Shown piece after piece: positions 1 through 14,047 of a stretch of 64,000 nucleotides of DNA. Source of the stretch: Hamiltosporidium tvaerminnensis (Eukaryota; Microsporidia; Dubosqiidae). The notes beneath the pieces were generated by a model. That model had not been told where the DNA came from, searched no databases, and worked only from the letters and a program-made list of their open reading frames with translations. The position numbers were made by a program, and so were the translations under genes. Position 1 is the stretch's first letter, and each line of letters opens with the position of its first letter. The stretch is taken from the NCBI GenBank assembly GCA_022605425.2, contig JAKIMF020000004.1:62001-126000 (forward strand). Direction: 5' to 3'.

Positions 1-3000
1 ACACCCGTTACTCAATGTTAAAACGAAAGATATTAAATTGTGCTATAAATTTTAAGTTATTGGTCATAAAATAATTTATAAACGAAAAAAAAATGGCTAC
101 TAACTAATGTTAAACAAAAAAAAATTTCAAAATTGTTTTAAAAATTTCAAATAAGGGTGGTAATCAAGTAATGGTTAAGCAAATATAAAAAAAAATAAAC
201 TCATCTAAGAATAAACGGAAATTTTTTTTATTTTCCCATAAGCACTATTTTCTTTATGAAATAAATTATGGATTATTCATTTAATGTGTAGATGTTACAT
301 ATTTACATTTTTCAAAGAAACTACTTTTATACAAATTATGTTTATAATTTATTAAAAAATATAACTTTTTATGTTTTTACTGTTTTTCTCATGGTTATTC
401 AATTGCAGTAAATTTATTTATTTGCAAAACTATAGGCATGATTGTATCTATTTTCTTTTAAATTATACAAAAAAAAGTAATTATCACTAGATTCTTAAAA
501 TCTCTATTTTTAAGAAATATATTATTTCCATAATAAAAGCTTGTGGTTTTTTTGAACAACTTGTTAATTCTTTTCAATTTCGAAATTGAATTAATAGTTT
601 GAAGTGATTATAAGAAGAATTTTGAATTGTGTGCGATTTTTTTTGTATAATGTTATAATTTATTTTTTAGATATTACTATAAATCTCGAATTGGATAGTA
701 TTTCTGCTATTTTTCTACTTAAATTATTCATGTTAATACTAAACTTAAATCCAATGTGATATTTGGCTTAAAAAATCTTAAAAATGTAGTTTAAACATTG
801 AGAAAAGTATTGTTAAAATACAAAATTTTAATGTTAGATAACTGACGCATAATTCAGAAAAACATATTTTTAATCAATAATATAACGAACTTCATTTATT
901 TGATCTTTGTATTCAGAATATAATTATCTTTTATATTTACTCAAATTAAAATTGTAATTTTTTCATTCATACCATACAGCCTTTTAAGTAATGCATCAAT
1001 AATATTCAAATTACATTTTTGAATTTGCAATAATTTATACTAAATTTTTAATATATTTTTATGATCTTTTTATGATCTTTTTTACTAAGGCGATTCTTGT
1101 ATATTCCAAAATAATCTGTTAATGTATTCTTAGTATCCTTAGCGCAAGAATATGATAGCTAGGTTTTTCTGTATCTTTTTTAAGGAAGATCTTTAATATC
1201 TAAAAAGCAGTTGTAACTTTTTCTTTTTTGTTTCGAAGCCTCTATTATTTAATAATATCAATAAATAGCAACAAATTATTGGCTTACAAAAATAATTCGT
1301 GGAGTATGTTGAAGAGTACTTTTATTTGTTTGCTTCTTTTTCAATCAGGCATAAATCTATGAAAAAATAAGTCATTTAACACTATTATAAAACTTTTACT
1401 GGAAAATTAGAATTTTTTAAATTTGAAATTTATTTCGATAAGAACCTATTTTCTCAAATAAAGATTCAAATATTTTAAAGACTTAAAAAACTCATTAATT
1501 TACCTAAAAATATTCCCGGAAATATTCGATTATCTTATGAGGTAAAAAATTTTGCGTTAATCAAATATTAAGACATTATTTGATTAGACATATGTTCCGA
1601 TTTAATGGCGATAAAAAATTTATTACAAAGAAATTTTCATTTAAATTAGATTGATGTTGATTGTATACTGAGTTCGGCCAGCTTCATGTTAAATTATAAT
1701 TCTATATATCTTTTTCTCAATTTTTTCTTCATTTCTTGGGTTTTTAAGAGCGAAGAGGTTTTTATAAAAGTGTTCAATATGCTATTATCAGATGCATAAA
1801 TTGATGATTTGCATTTTTTTAATACGTAAATAACAAGGTAATCACTAAATACGATTGATATCATATGTAATTATTCAAAACGCGCACAAAATAATATAAA
1901 AGAAAGCTATTTCAATCCAAGTCATTGTTAACTTATATTTTAAAGTTAGATATGTGATCTAGATGTTTCGAAACGTATTAATTTCAATTATTTTCAAATA
2001 TATAACTTTTTAGTATCAGATTAATAGATATATATAGAAATTCTCATAAAATAACCGAACGGATGATAGGAATTTAATTTTATGGCGTACCCTACTTTTG
2101 TTTGAATGTAAATTTAGAATTTATACTATAACGATCTAGTACACTTTTTTTTAAGTTTTTTTATGAATTTTAGTAAAGTCGTTTTGAAATTTTTTTCAAA
2201 ACTACGATATTATATTTTATATTAATTTAATGGAAACACCGATTGTTTTATAGTTATTTAAAAATAAAAGAATTATAGTTCGATCCTACAAAATATATAA
2301 TTATAGAATATTATATGTTAAAGTGCGATTTTAACTGATTCTGATTTATATATAGAGTATAAGAAGTTTAAAAATTCTTTTCTTTCGTTTATAATTCGTA
2401 TATAAACTATATTTTATATTTTCTTTTGATTAATATTTGTATCTACTTAATTAAATTGTTACATAATAATTGATACATAATAATTTAGTTGTATAATTAT
2501 CTTGATATAAAAATATACTACAATTGGTTAAAAGATAACGTTGAAACATCAAAATATTCATAGCATTATAAAGAACATAAACTTACGATATATGTTCGGA
2601 ACAAAAATCTAAACCTTGTTTATTACATTCAACAAGAATTTATAAAGATTTTATAAGAGCTAATATGAAAAACATAAAGTATATAAGTTTAAATAAAGAA
2701 TTTAATACAATTTTATAACATTAAAAAACTTTCTTGCTTAACAATCTATCGTGTTTTTCACCTATAATTTTAATCATATTGAGCAAACCGAAGAAATCAA
2801 AACTATTTTAGTGCATATATTTTAAGATTGTGTTATAAGTAAAGTTACAACTTTAATGCAATAAAGTATCATTTTGCAGATAAATTAATCTATAGTTGTT
2901 GGCCTCTTAAAAAATCTTGTCTTGCTATGTTTATATTTTGAGAATCTTTCTCTATGTTAGATTATATATTGTCTTCTCTCTAATTTTATACTTCTCTGGG

Positions 3001-6000
3001 ATTTTTTATTCAATCTTTACATCTTTAGCTTGCATCATCGTTATTTTGCAAAAAAAAACAAGCTCTCTGTATCCCCCGTTTATAATTTCAAACTAATTGT
3101 TTAACGAATTTTCTAATATTTACAACCTTTTATATGCATTAGTCTATCTTTAAATGTTCGTATGCTTATTGGTTGTTTCTATGACACGGTTTTTGCTTTT
3201 TTTAATATTTGATTCTTTTATATTTTAATATCAATAGATTTTGATGTTTTATGTATTCTAAATGATTACTATAATATTATAAAAGCTTTTTATTTTCAAG
3301 AAATTATATTTAATATTTTTACAAGGCAATATTTGTGTTTTTAATTTTTGCCAACTATATTATCTGTTCGTTCAATATATACTTAAAGCTTCTTGTGGTA
3401 TATTTATAGCTCATAAAGTTCTATATTGGCATCGTATTATCTAAAATTAATTTACAATACTTTTTAGTATCAGGTATGATTTTATTTTACGTTTTAATGG
3501 TTGCAACTAAACCTTCTTGCATTCTGCATGATGTTTTGTATCCAAAATTATATTTTTAATGTTTGTGGAATATTAAAATTTTATATCTCGAAATATCTTT
3601 TTTTCTATTTTGAATTTTACATTTAGGAATGATCAAGAACTTGATTATAATTTTTTATTTCTGCGCTCATATCTTTTCGGAATTATGGACTTTTTATAAA
3701 TTCTGTTATATGACAACAGAAAGGACTGGTTTAGAATACTATGTTTTTTTGGGAACTTTAAAATTTTCAAAAAAGTAATATTATTTACAGATCAAATAAA
3801 GTTTTTAGAAATTCATGATAAAAGGTATTAATCCACATACAATAATAAGGAACTGTAAATATATAAATAAAATATCATCAGAATATTTTATTTTCTAGAT
3901 GCTGTTAAATTCTGTCTAGATTTGCAGTTACAATAAAATTCCTAAATTACTTTTAATTAGTTCTATGGTTGAGAATTTAGTGCGACAATTTTTGAACTTG
4001 AAATCTTAAATTTTCTAAAGCGGTTTCTGAATAAGCAAAATAAACTTGTGTAATATTTTAACATAATAGAAACCCTTTAGGGGGACTTTGACTATCTTAG
4101 TATAAATCTTTGAGTCAGAACCACGTAGCAGGCTTCTTTATTTTTCATATTCATACATTTATACTATTTCGCAGCTTGGTTTTTTCCTTAGAAAATGAAA
4201 TAAATATTTTACAGCTTAGTTGAGTATTCTATTAGAAAATCTTGACTTAATAATAACACCTGCTGCTTATAATAATCTTGATTTAAATCGTTTTAAAATT
4301 CTAATAGTTCCTTTCAACTTGTTGAAACTTAATAGAATATATCAATTCTGTAATAATATAAACCATGTATGCTGAATTCGAGTATGAACTAGTATGAATA
4401 TGTCTCAGTTTACCAATTTAAACTATGAATAACACCATCTATTTTTTTTTCTCGGGGATTATACTTTAATCAATTTCAAATCTTTTATGATACTAAAAGA
4501 CCAAAAAATGGTAAAAGATCTTTTAAAAATACGATTTTAAGAATCCAAATGATGTATGGATTTACCAAAAGTTTACTCATTAGTAAAAAAACAAAAATTC
4601 TCAATTTTTAAATACATTATCTTTATTGAAGATTGAAAAAGTAGGGAATCTAATTTTTCTGCTAAATATTTTTTTAAATTTTAGTGTTAAATATTGACCA
4701 AATTGATATTCTACAATCTTAAATCTCTTTTTCTTTATTCAATTTTATTTTGAGTCTAAAATACAAATATTTTGTTCGAGAATGAATCGACATTATTAGC
4801 ACAACGTGAAGTAACCACAATAATAATTTCAATCTGAAACATAAATCAAATATATTTTCAATATTATTTATACAAACTATTTATCTGAGATTATAATTTA
4901 TTTTGATGAGTCGCTTTGAGTGCTTACGAGAGATTCTCCAAGGACTTTTATGTTTTTTTCTAATATTGTGTCTTTTTTATAGGTTTGTGCTCAGCCAATT
5001 TTTTCTGTGCAAACTCGAAATGATATTTTATAAATAACATAGGATAGGTCGTTGGAATATATCTTGAAAATTGTAAGAAACAATTTCATTTAAGAATGGG
5101 CTTTGAAATTTAAATCAAATCAGTATTTTCGCAATATTTGGAACTTCTGAGTTTAGTCTGGCTAATTTGGCAAGAGAACTACTTTGAGAACGTACTATCT
5201 TTGTGTTCAAATATACATCGAACCCCTATAGGTTTATTTTTTACATGCTTATTAGATAACGAGTTTTGAAGACACTTTGGGCAAATTTTGAAAAAATTTG
5301 TGATTTAGAAAATCTTAAATAGAACATTGACTAAAAAGAATGCAAAAATAAAAAAAATATAGATGGTGCAGAAAGATTAAATGCTCATTTGAACTAAATA
5401 AAAAGAGCTAAAATAAAATATCGTTTTAAAAACATTTCGTTGTACAATTTTGTATTGGAAATATTTTTTTTGCCTCTGTACTGATACAATTTTATAATAT
5501 TACAATTTTCAATTGCATTTTTGTCGATTATAATGAGTTCGAGAGTTTTTTTAAGGTGGACAAAACTAAGATGCATTAATTCTCTTCGCTTATAAAAAAA
5601 ATATTTATAACGATTAATGCTTAATAGATTTCAGAAGTTTTATTTGAATTTTAAGTTATATTACAAGTATATAAGAAAAAACGATTATAATGTTAACATT
5701 TGGTCGTTGAGTCTATAGTAAGAATTTTTGTTTGAGAAGAACTAAATTACGCCTTTGTTTTTTCAAAGTCAAAGGTCACTCAATAAAGTTTTTGTGAGCT
5801 TGTATAATTTTGAAGTTTACCTTCTAGAGTTTTTATTTTACGTACAATTTGATTTATTTGTGTAAATAAATTATATCTAAATCGCAAAAATAAAATACTC
5901 TTTTTATCAAGATTCTGTAATTAAGGCGGAAACAATTCAGTGAAAAAAATATTTATGTTAGGTATCAATTCCGAATCTAAAGATTTAGTTTACATTGAAT

Positions 6001-7170
6001 AAAATTATATATTGCTTGTTCATATACATAAATTTTCTTGTTTAGGTTCGCGTATTTAAATTGAAGATTTGAAATTTTTATTGCTGTTGCTTTAAAATTC
6101 ATTTAAATGTGTTTCTGAATTAGGTTCGAATGTTGTATCAACTATCATCTGATTAATCAATTTAAATATAATTTTTTGATTATTTGTCAATAAGCGTTTG
6201 TTCTTTTTTTCTAACCTCCAAAAGAAATCTAAACCTAAGGAATTTAGAAAATAAAGAGTTTGAGTAAGACAATTGCTTCATCTGAATTGAATGCTTAGGG
6301 GTAGAGTATGATTCTTTCAGACTTAATCATATTTAGTTTTTTTATTTACTAAAGTATTGCAAAAACCAGCTTGGATAAACAAATTTTAACCTTTATTCAA
6401 ATTTCTTCAAGGATATACAATTTTTTTCAATTTCACTACTTACACCTTGGTATGTAACATATTAAATATTTAAATAACTAACCGAACTATGCTCGACAAT
6501 AATAAAACGTTTAAATTGAACATTATACTGATATGATATCCGTAAAATGTAACTACAAATTCTGATTTTCAGTTTCTGAAATACGCATAAATATTTGTGT
6601 AAGTTTTTGTTTTTTATCACAAAATTATTTTATAAAAGCTATTTCAATCTATATCTTATTATAAAATTAAACGGAATATCTGTTTAATTTTAATGGTTTA
6701 TGGTTGGAAATTTAATTAAAAAAACCCAAAAGTATTTATTAGTGTGTTTTTTATTTCTTAAATAATAACTCTTCTTGTAAATTGTTCTTATTTAAGTTCA
6801 TTTGAAAAGCTATATTATTTTTTGCATTTTTAATAATTTAAAATAATTGCTAACGAAATTAAATTTACAAATATTATTTTTAAGACTTCCGTCACACAAA
6901 ACGCTGAGCAAATGGTAAAAAAAAAATAACATTTGAAGTAAAGATACTCATAATAATTGCATATTGAAAAGATTGTTTGTTAAGGAATTAATGCTTGCAA
7001 TAGATTCTATTTCTTTTGTAAAATTTTGTTCTAAGGAGTCAGAAAAAAAATATTTATTTAAAATTAAAGTTTGTACTTATATGAACAGTAAACTATTCTT
7101 TATATAAATAATATCTCATAGTTTCAAAAATTGGTGGTGAGTTTGTTTATTTCATGATTAATGTGATTAT
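1..7170. other. Gene-free A+T-rich region
   Basis: No open reading frame here has a recognisable protein or a plausible length. The sequence is strongly A+T-rich with many homopolymer runs. I see no tRNA, rRNA or clear repeat. Confidence 0.6.
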
Positions 7171-7175
7171 AAGTT

Positions 7176-7685
7176 TAACATAAATAACTGCTAACATCAA
7201 CACTCTTTTGGTACCCCTTAATAACTTACACCTCAAAGCCTTTCATTTAAAAGGTGAGCAAAATGACATTAATGGCCGAGGAAGGTGTCTGAAGTGTGAT
7301 CTTAAGTGGAAGCCAATTTAGACTACCCAATGATTATGCAATATTCGAAATACTCTACATTCTCTGAATCTAATGAACTTCTGGTTAAGACATATTTTAT
7401 GCCTAACATAATTACACAGATGTGCGACGCCAAGCCGACGGGTATATCCGCTACTTAGCATTCCCTCTTTAAAGGTTTTTTTTATTGCTAAGTCTTCAAA
7501 CTCGAGTGAACAAGGCTAAGTTTCGATGCTTTTACTCGCAATTACCTAGGAATTCGGTTTCGGCCAAGTTACATAAAAACTACAAAATGGATCCGTATAA
7601 AAAGTTTCGAAGTTTACTAGACCTTCTTCTGCGAATACAAATCCGAAGGAACAACCAAAATTCTAGTGTGGGTTGATTTTCACAA
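7176..7685 (-). repeat. R1 repeat, decayed copy
   Basis: On the minus strand this stretch follows the R1 family (best copy 36519-37246) from its central part to near its 3' end. Recognisable blocks include the region matching the 'gagtgagcaaggctag' segment of the 60 kb copy and the 'gtttaacataaat' block near the 3' end. Many substitutions and indels are present and the 5' part and the AATAAAG terminus are not recognisable. It stands out from its surroundings by its higher G+C. The open frame inside it is a by-product of the repeat and not a gene. Confidence 0.7.
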
Positions 7686-7689
7686 AAAA

Positions 7690-9780
7690 ATATAACATTG
7701 ATCTTATTAATTTCATATAGTCATTGCTAAGTAAAAAGTTTTTTAGGTGGTTATCTTTTCTCCACGCTTCTTCATTAATATTTCTATATAAAATCGCAAA
7801 TCAATTGAATTCCAACGATTAAAATTTTTGAGCTATTCTTTACTTTTTGTGTTATAATAACGAATCATCATAAGCTGATTTAAGTTAAGTTTTGGATTTA
7901 ACTATTTTGAAGATAATCGATAAAATTTTATTTTTACCTCTGAAAATTTATTGAAAAATGAATTTATTAAATCTAAAAGTGTTTTTGCTCTTTTGAAAGT
8001 TATATATTAAAATATTTAATGGGATAAGTCTCTCATAAATACTACTTGTTCTGAAAGTTTACAATTTTTTAGGACATCTTTGTTGTCTAATCATGAAAAT
8101 CATAGAAAATAGCAGTAAAAATAAAAACTTAGGTGCTTTGAGGATTTAGAAAACAAAACACTTTTAGAATTTAAAATATTTGCCCTTCATATGAAATGAA
8201 AAATTATTTTACAAATTTCTTGTATTGTGGTATATTATTAACATTCAAATTTGAATACCAAGTCTTGATATTGCTTATATTTCAAAGTAAGTCTATATTG
8301 CATATAGTATTTGTAAATTAAATAGTTATTCTACAACTAAAGTGAAAGAAAAGTCGTGTATAAAATTAATTTAACTATGAAAGGGCGATTGTGTGTCGTA
8401 TTAGGAAATACCTATATGCGTTGAACTCCTTGGACTATTTAAAAAAAAATATTGAAATTTTTAGAGAGCTAAGTGAGCTCGAATATGAAACCTGTAAATA
8501 AAATACATATCACATTTAGAATAAGACTAAGGTCTTGGAATTTAGGAAATCTTGTTATATGTAAAAAAAATTGACAAGAAAATCTAACTATGCAATAAAA
8601 AGCAGGAATCCTACAATGAAATTTCTATAAAATTACTTTACTGTTTTATGTGTATACGATACTTTCAATATAGATAAATAAATATAGTTCTAACCGAAAT
8701 TTTTTTCAGCTATATTATAGAAAATTTATTAAATAGTAAACGAAGCATACCATTTGTAAATCTCAATAAATTATATAATTTATTTTTCGATCCGATATAA
8801 AAAAAAATCTTTAAACAGTTAGACTGGACTTTATTTGGTTTAAATGCCCCCAGAACTACTTCATTTTTATAACGGTCTATTCAAAATTTATAACGAACTA
8901 TAAATTATATTTTTAAAGAAGTTCTTGAAAATCCGCAAGCAAAACATAACAAAAAAGATAAAACTTGGTCTAGAAATATGATATTCGGCACATATATGTA
9001 TTTTTGGATAAAAATTTAGTAAGTAAGCATATTAAAGTCAGAATCACACCACGGGATTTGCTTTAAATTAGGCAAACAAAAAATTTACGCAAATAATTTG
9101 TGGCCAGAGAAACTTGATTTTATTATAAAGTTAGGTTGACTTATTTCTTATATTTTATTTCAAAATGGTTTATTAGCTGATATAATAAAAAATATATTTG
9201 ATGTATGATGTCGCTGTTAGAATATAGGCGGTCATCAAGTCGATTTTACTTTAAGATACAATTGAAGTTTCTTATTTTATTCAAAGGAGAGGAGCTATGG
9301 TAAACAAAATATAAATCCAGTTTTAAAGAAAGCATAACGAGGGATAGATGTAGGAAATATAAACACATTGGATGTAGTTTTAATTTAAAATATTTTCAAG
9401 GATGTTTTAGTTTATTCTTCGAATATTCTATTTAAATCATTAATTAAAGATTGAATGAAAATGAAAAAAATTTCAAACCAAAATATAAAAATCAGTCGAA
9501 CCATAATGAAACTAGCTGTATGGAAGTGGAAAAAATCAAATAAATTAGAAAATTTTTAACAACCAACTAGTCTAAAATCCAAAAAATTGTGACAAATTAA
9601 TATTATTTGGTTTTAAGTTTTAATATATATTGATGAAACTAAAATTTTACAAAGAACATATCAGAACAGTTATCTTTATACAAAAAACAAAAATTTTCCT
9701 AAAAACCTCTAAATGAATATTTTTTGAGGTCATATTAGACATAATAAACTTAAATTATAGAAAATCAAATATTTCTATTT
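7690..9780. other. Gene-free A+T-rich region
   Basis: I see no gene, RNA or repeat in this stretch between a decayed R1 copy and the helicase pseudogene. Confidence 0.55.
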
Positions 9781-10690
9781 TCATTTCGACATATTTTCCC
9801 CATAAACTTCTTCCAGGGCTTTAATGAAAATTTTTTAGCCACACTTTTAAGTTAGGTTTGAAATTTTTAGAAAGCATTGAAATCGTTCGAATCATTAACT
9901 AAGTCAACTCTAACACCAGACCTATCAAATCTTCCAGATCGACCTACACGATGAATATAAGTTTCCACCTTTGGTATTCCTTTAACTATTGGAAGATCAA
10001 AATTTATAATTAGGTTTACCTGTGAAATATCCATTCCTCGTAAAAATTTATTTGTTGAAATCAACGTAAGAGCCTTTGCAGTTCTAAAATCATGCTCTAA
10101 CTTTTTCTTATGCTGCCTTTTAATATCCCCATGAAGACATGCTTTTTCATGAAGATCAGCCCCTAATTCTTTTCTTAAAACCTCAACCATATGTTTGGTT
10201 GCAACAAAAATTATAGACTGCCCTACTCTTAAATATTCATATGAAGATTTTATTGCTTTCATTTTTTTTCTTTTCTCTCAGTTTCTAAATAATATGGTTT
10301 TATTTCTTCGGGTTTTAAATTTTCCTTTTCATACATACAAATGGCTTCCGGCCAAAAATTTTTAATCACTTTTTCAAACGTGGATAGAAAGTAGCAGAGA
10401 AAATATTTTTCTTGATTTTTATGACATTTTTAAAATTTATATGCATGAGAACCAATACCATCTAAAACCGCATCCGCCTCATCAATAACTATAATTTTAA
10501 CTGTTGGAGCTTTTTTATTATCCATGCTACATAACTTCAAAATACCACCCGGACTTCCAACAATAATTTCTTGATTCCCATATTCTACATCCGGTTTTAC
10601 AATAAAAACTTATAATTTTGGCTCTAAAAGTTTAGCAATCACACCAAAAACCAGTTGCTTCAAAACTCTTGTTGTTGTCGGGTTACTGCT
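9781..10690 (-). pseudogene. DBP5/DDX19-like DEAD-box RNA helicase, broken
   Basis: This is the remnant of an ATP-dependent RNA helicase most like Dbp5/DDX19, which remodels mRNPs at the nuclear pore during mRNA export. The longest intact piece (9867-10262) is the second RecA domain: an IIFVATK block, LHGD, a motif V-like STNKFLRGMDI, NFDLP and the motif VI HRVGRSGR. Upstream, in shifted frames, the first RecA domain can be read in pieces: a VGSPGGIL stretch (motif Ib), VIDEADAVLDG (the DEAD box as DEAD) and a TFYPRFEKV stretch. Stops and frameshifts separate these pieces, and motif I (Walker A) is not found. A short C-terminal piece ending at 9781 lies in another frame beyond the stop at 9867. 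The assignment to Dbp5 rather than another DEAD-box family is by motif wording only. It is probably a dead duplicate, since this function is normally essential. Confidence 0.8.
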
Positions 10691-11737
10691 TGCAAACTAG
10701 TTTAGAAACACATTTTTGAAGAAGAAAACCTACGGTGTGTTGTTTTATTAGTTTCGATTTTTTAAGTACCGCTAAATTATCTCTTTTAAAATAGATTTTT
10801 TCTTCAAAATTAGATTATATTTGTATTTTAATATCCTATTTAACAAATGTAATTAAGCAAATTCTTATTTATTTGATTACTTAGAATCTTTATCCAACTA
10901 TTACATTTTGATTCTTCTATATTTTAATTTCCTAATTATTTTAACCAGCTTGTATATATCATTTTTATTTTGAAAATTCTTTAAAAAAATTATTAACTAC
11001 TTCTTGGTTAGAATATTCATTTTTCATATTTCTGGCTGAAAAGGATTTACTCAAAAAAATATTTAAAAAAACCCTTTTTTATAAAATTTTCATAGCAGTT
11101 AATTTATTTTTAAGGCATTAAATAAAAGCTTGCTATGCATTATTTAAAGCTGCATTTTTATTATTTTTATAATTCCATACTGTTGTAAATATTTGTTAAT
11201 ATTTTAGTATTTATTCTTAAGATATGATTCAGAAGTGAAAGAATTACAATTTATATTTTAATTACTTTATTGTCAGTTTATTTTTTTAAATGAATCTTTC
11301 TTAAATAATTTAAAATCTCGAAATAGAAAACGAATTTTTTATATTTAATTAAATCAAAAGTATGTTACAATATCCAAGGTTTCTAATGATTAATATTTTA
11401 AGAAATGGCTTCTGTTTATAACTTAAATGTATTTAAAAACGGCTAACATAGAACAATTCAGATGTTTGAAAATATATTGTTCTTTTCTTATCAATCAACT
11501 TATTTAAGTTGATATGATGCATGCTAGGGTAATATAAATACAAAATTTTTTCGTAAAGGAATATTTAAATTAATTCTGGCCAAACAAATAAAATATTTTT
11601 TTTCTTATAACGACCTATTAAATCTCATTTTTTGATAGTTTTTATATAATTATATCGTAAATTCTTCATTAAAAAAAACATTGGCATATATTCGCTATTT
11701 TTCTATTTAAATACCTCTTTTATAATCACCACTATAG
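10691..11737. other. Gene-free A+T-rich region
   Basis: Nothing recognisable. The N-terminal part expected for the neighbouring helicase is not readable here. Confidence 0.5.
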
Positions 11738-11965
11738 CCTTGTACGAGCTTTGGCTGCTCTGTGTAATATTGCTCACCGGTCTTTTTTCAGTTGGTTTAT
11801 TTACATTTTTGGCTTTCATAACAAGGGTGTTTTAAAGGGTTGGTTGTTAGCCCTACGCCTAACCTCAACCTGGAAAAACAGATCCTTCTAAGACAAGCAG
11901 AATATACACTAAACCAATTCTACTCCCGGTATGGTGGAAAAAGATTAATTCCACCATTTTAAATT
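11738..11965 (-). repeat. R2 repeat, LINE-like 3' end
   Basis: The reverse complement matches 17865-18110: both carry CCCACCAT/TCCACCAT near the start, a GGCGTAGGGCTAA block, a run like CCTTTAAAACCAC, then GAAAAAGACC and an AAGGCTC-type hairpin segment. The two copies are in opposite orientation about 6 kb apart. It is less A+T-rich than its flanks. It is probably the 3' end of a non-LTR retrotransposon or a SINE; no coding part is seen. Confidence 0.7.
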
Positions 11966-14047
11966 ACAAAACCATCTTTATAATATACGTATAATAATGT
12001 TTTTTCCCTTTAAAACCAGTTTTTTGTGTATATTCTACACATATAGAAGCCAGGTGTTTTTTTCGGTATTCAGAAAGATATTTGTTACCTATTAATTAGG
12101 ATATTTTTACCGTATAATTTACGAATGTCAATAGTGAAACTGAAGAAAAAAGCATTGCAAATGCAAACCCATAATTATTTTTAAATTCGAAAAATATAGG
12201 TCACTAAAAACAACATAGACATATTCATATTTTACTTTATTAACTAATATCCGGTAGATTTAATAAAAATATTTAATCCAACATATAAATTACATAGAAC
12301 GGAATATATATATATCATTTTCTAATTTATATGAATTTAATAAGACATCTCGATTTCTAAATTTAAAACAACAAAATAATAAAATTTAAATTATATTTGA
12401 AATTTGATTTAAATGTTCGATAACTACCTAGATTAAATCTATCTTTATATTTTAATATAGAAGCTTTGTATATTACGGGTTATTTAAAAATTTATTTATA
12501 AAGCGACATATAAACAAATAAATCAATTTAAAAATAAAAAGATAAAAAATGTATCGAAAATTGATATTAAAAAACAAGGCAATATTATACTTAAAATTCT
12601 TATTTGATTAATGTTATTTTAGGGAGTCGTGTTGATAGTTTTAATTTTTTTTTACATAATAAAAATTTAATAAAATTTTAATTAAGAATGCTATCATACT
12701 TTGAAATATGTCTGAGAAAAATATTGCATTTATTTTAATATATGTAATTAATCAAGATAAGAAAATGAAGCTAGGGCTGTGTATATCAATAAAGAAATAC
12801 TACTTTGATAAGGAAATAGAACACCAGTATAAGTAATATAGGTATATTTATAATTTTTAAAAGAAATTTTATTCACTTCTTAAACTTAATAAATATTTTT
12901 TGGCTCTGAAAAATGGTGTGGATGTTACGATTTATTTTACGGGTCAATTTCCTATTTTGAATTTAGGCGATACTACTTTTGGCTTGAAAATATCATGGTT
13001 TTGGTTTGCTTGTCCAGTTGTTATATTCTATGCAAAGCGTATAACTATTTAAAAGGTGGGAAAAGTTTTCAATTTTGTGGCTTTAATTAAATTATATTTA
13101 AAATCGGGAATATAAAATCAAAATTTATATAAAACGATTATATTTTTCGTTTTTGTTTTTTCATACATCAAAAATGAAAAATTTGTTGTACCTTAAAGGA
13201 TATTTTTTTTAGAACCTAGAATTTGTATGCTATGTAATTTATAGCTTCTGAAAAAGAAGATTATTGAGCAAGATGCTGCTTTGTTTATAAACTCAGATAA
13301 AAATAAATTTATTTCAGATAATATTTTTTTGAATTAAATCAATGCTCCTTTTTCTTAGATCTAACTTTATTTGGTGTCGAATTAAATTTTTGCAGCAAAT
13401 GTAGAAATGGAAATATTCACATCATATTTGTTCATTACTGAAAAAATATATTGTGGAATACACAATATTTTTAAATAATTTTTTATTCAAGTATCATTAT
13501 GCTTAACCACAAATTAAACCTTCGGCCCATCATATAATAGAATACATCGATCCTTGGAAAACGGATAAAACTTGGTTGGACATTAAATTAATTTTAGTTC
13601 AGAAAATTTGTCAAATATTATATATAAAGATGTTTTTATGCATTAAAAATAATTTTATTCTTGGTTTATGTATTTATATTAAGATTCTACCGAACTGAAT
13701 ATTTTTCGTCAATTTTTTTAGTTAATCTGAAATGGCTTTTTCAAACCATTAACTCTACAAGTAATCAGTTGCGCAAAATAATAATACTTATTCTATGTAT
13801 ATTTAAATATAATTTATCAAAGACTTAATAAATATCTCGATAACGAGGAATCATTAAATTTAAAAATAAAAATTGCATTGCTTCTACTTTAAGCAAAAAA
13901 AATTTAATTCAAGAAAGAAAAACTTAAAAGAGCTTGTTTTTAATAATTAAGCTGGTAACCAATTTTCTTAAAAATACATATTTTATTTTTATTAAAAAAT
14001 TAAGAATAAAGTAAATATAGCAAGTATATACCATATTTTAGAAAAGA
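11966..14047. other. Gene-free A+T-rich region
   Basis: No gene, RNA or repeat recognised. Confidence 0.5.

Noticed and set aside
2260-2330. GTTCGATCC resembling a tRNA T-loop
   Set aside because: No matching D-arm or acceptor stem could be built around it.
5210-5245. ATCGAACCCC resembling the T-arm of a tRNA on the minus strand
   Set aside because: The stem arms do not pair and no cloverleaf can be drawn.
7485-7676. 63-codon frame
   Set aside because: It lies inside a decayed R1 copy and is a by-product of that repeat.
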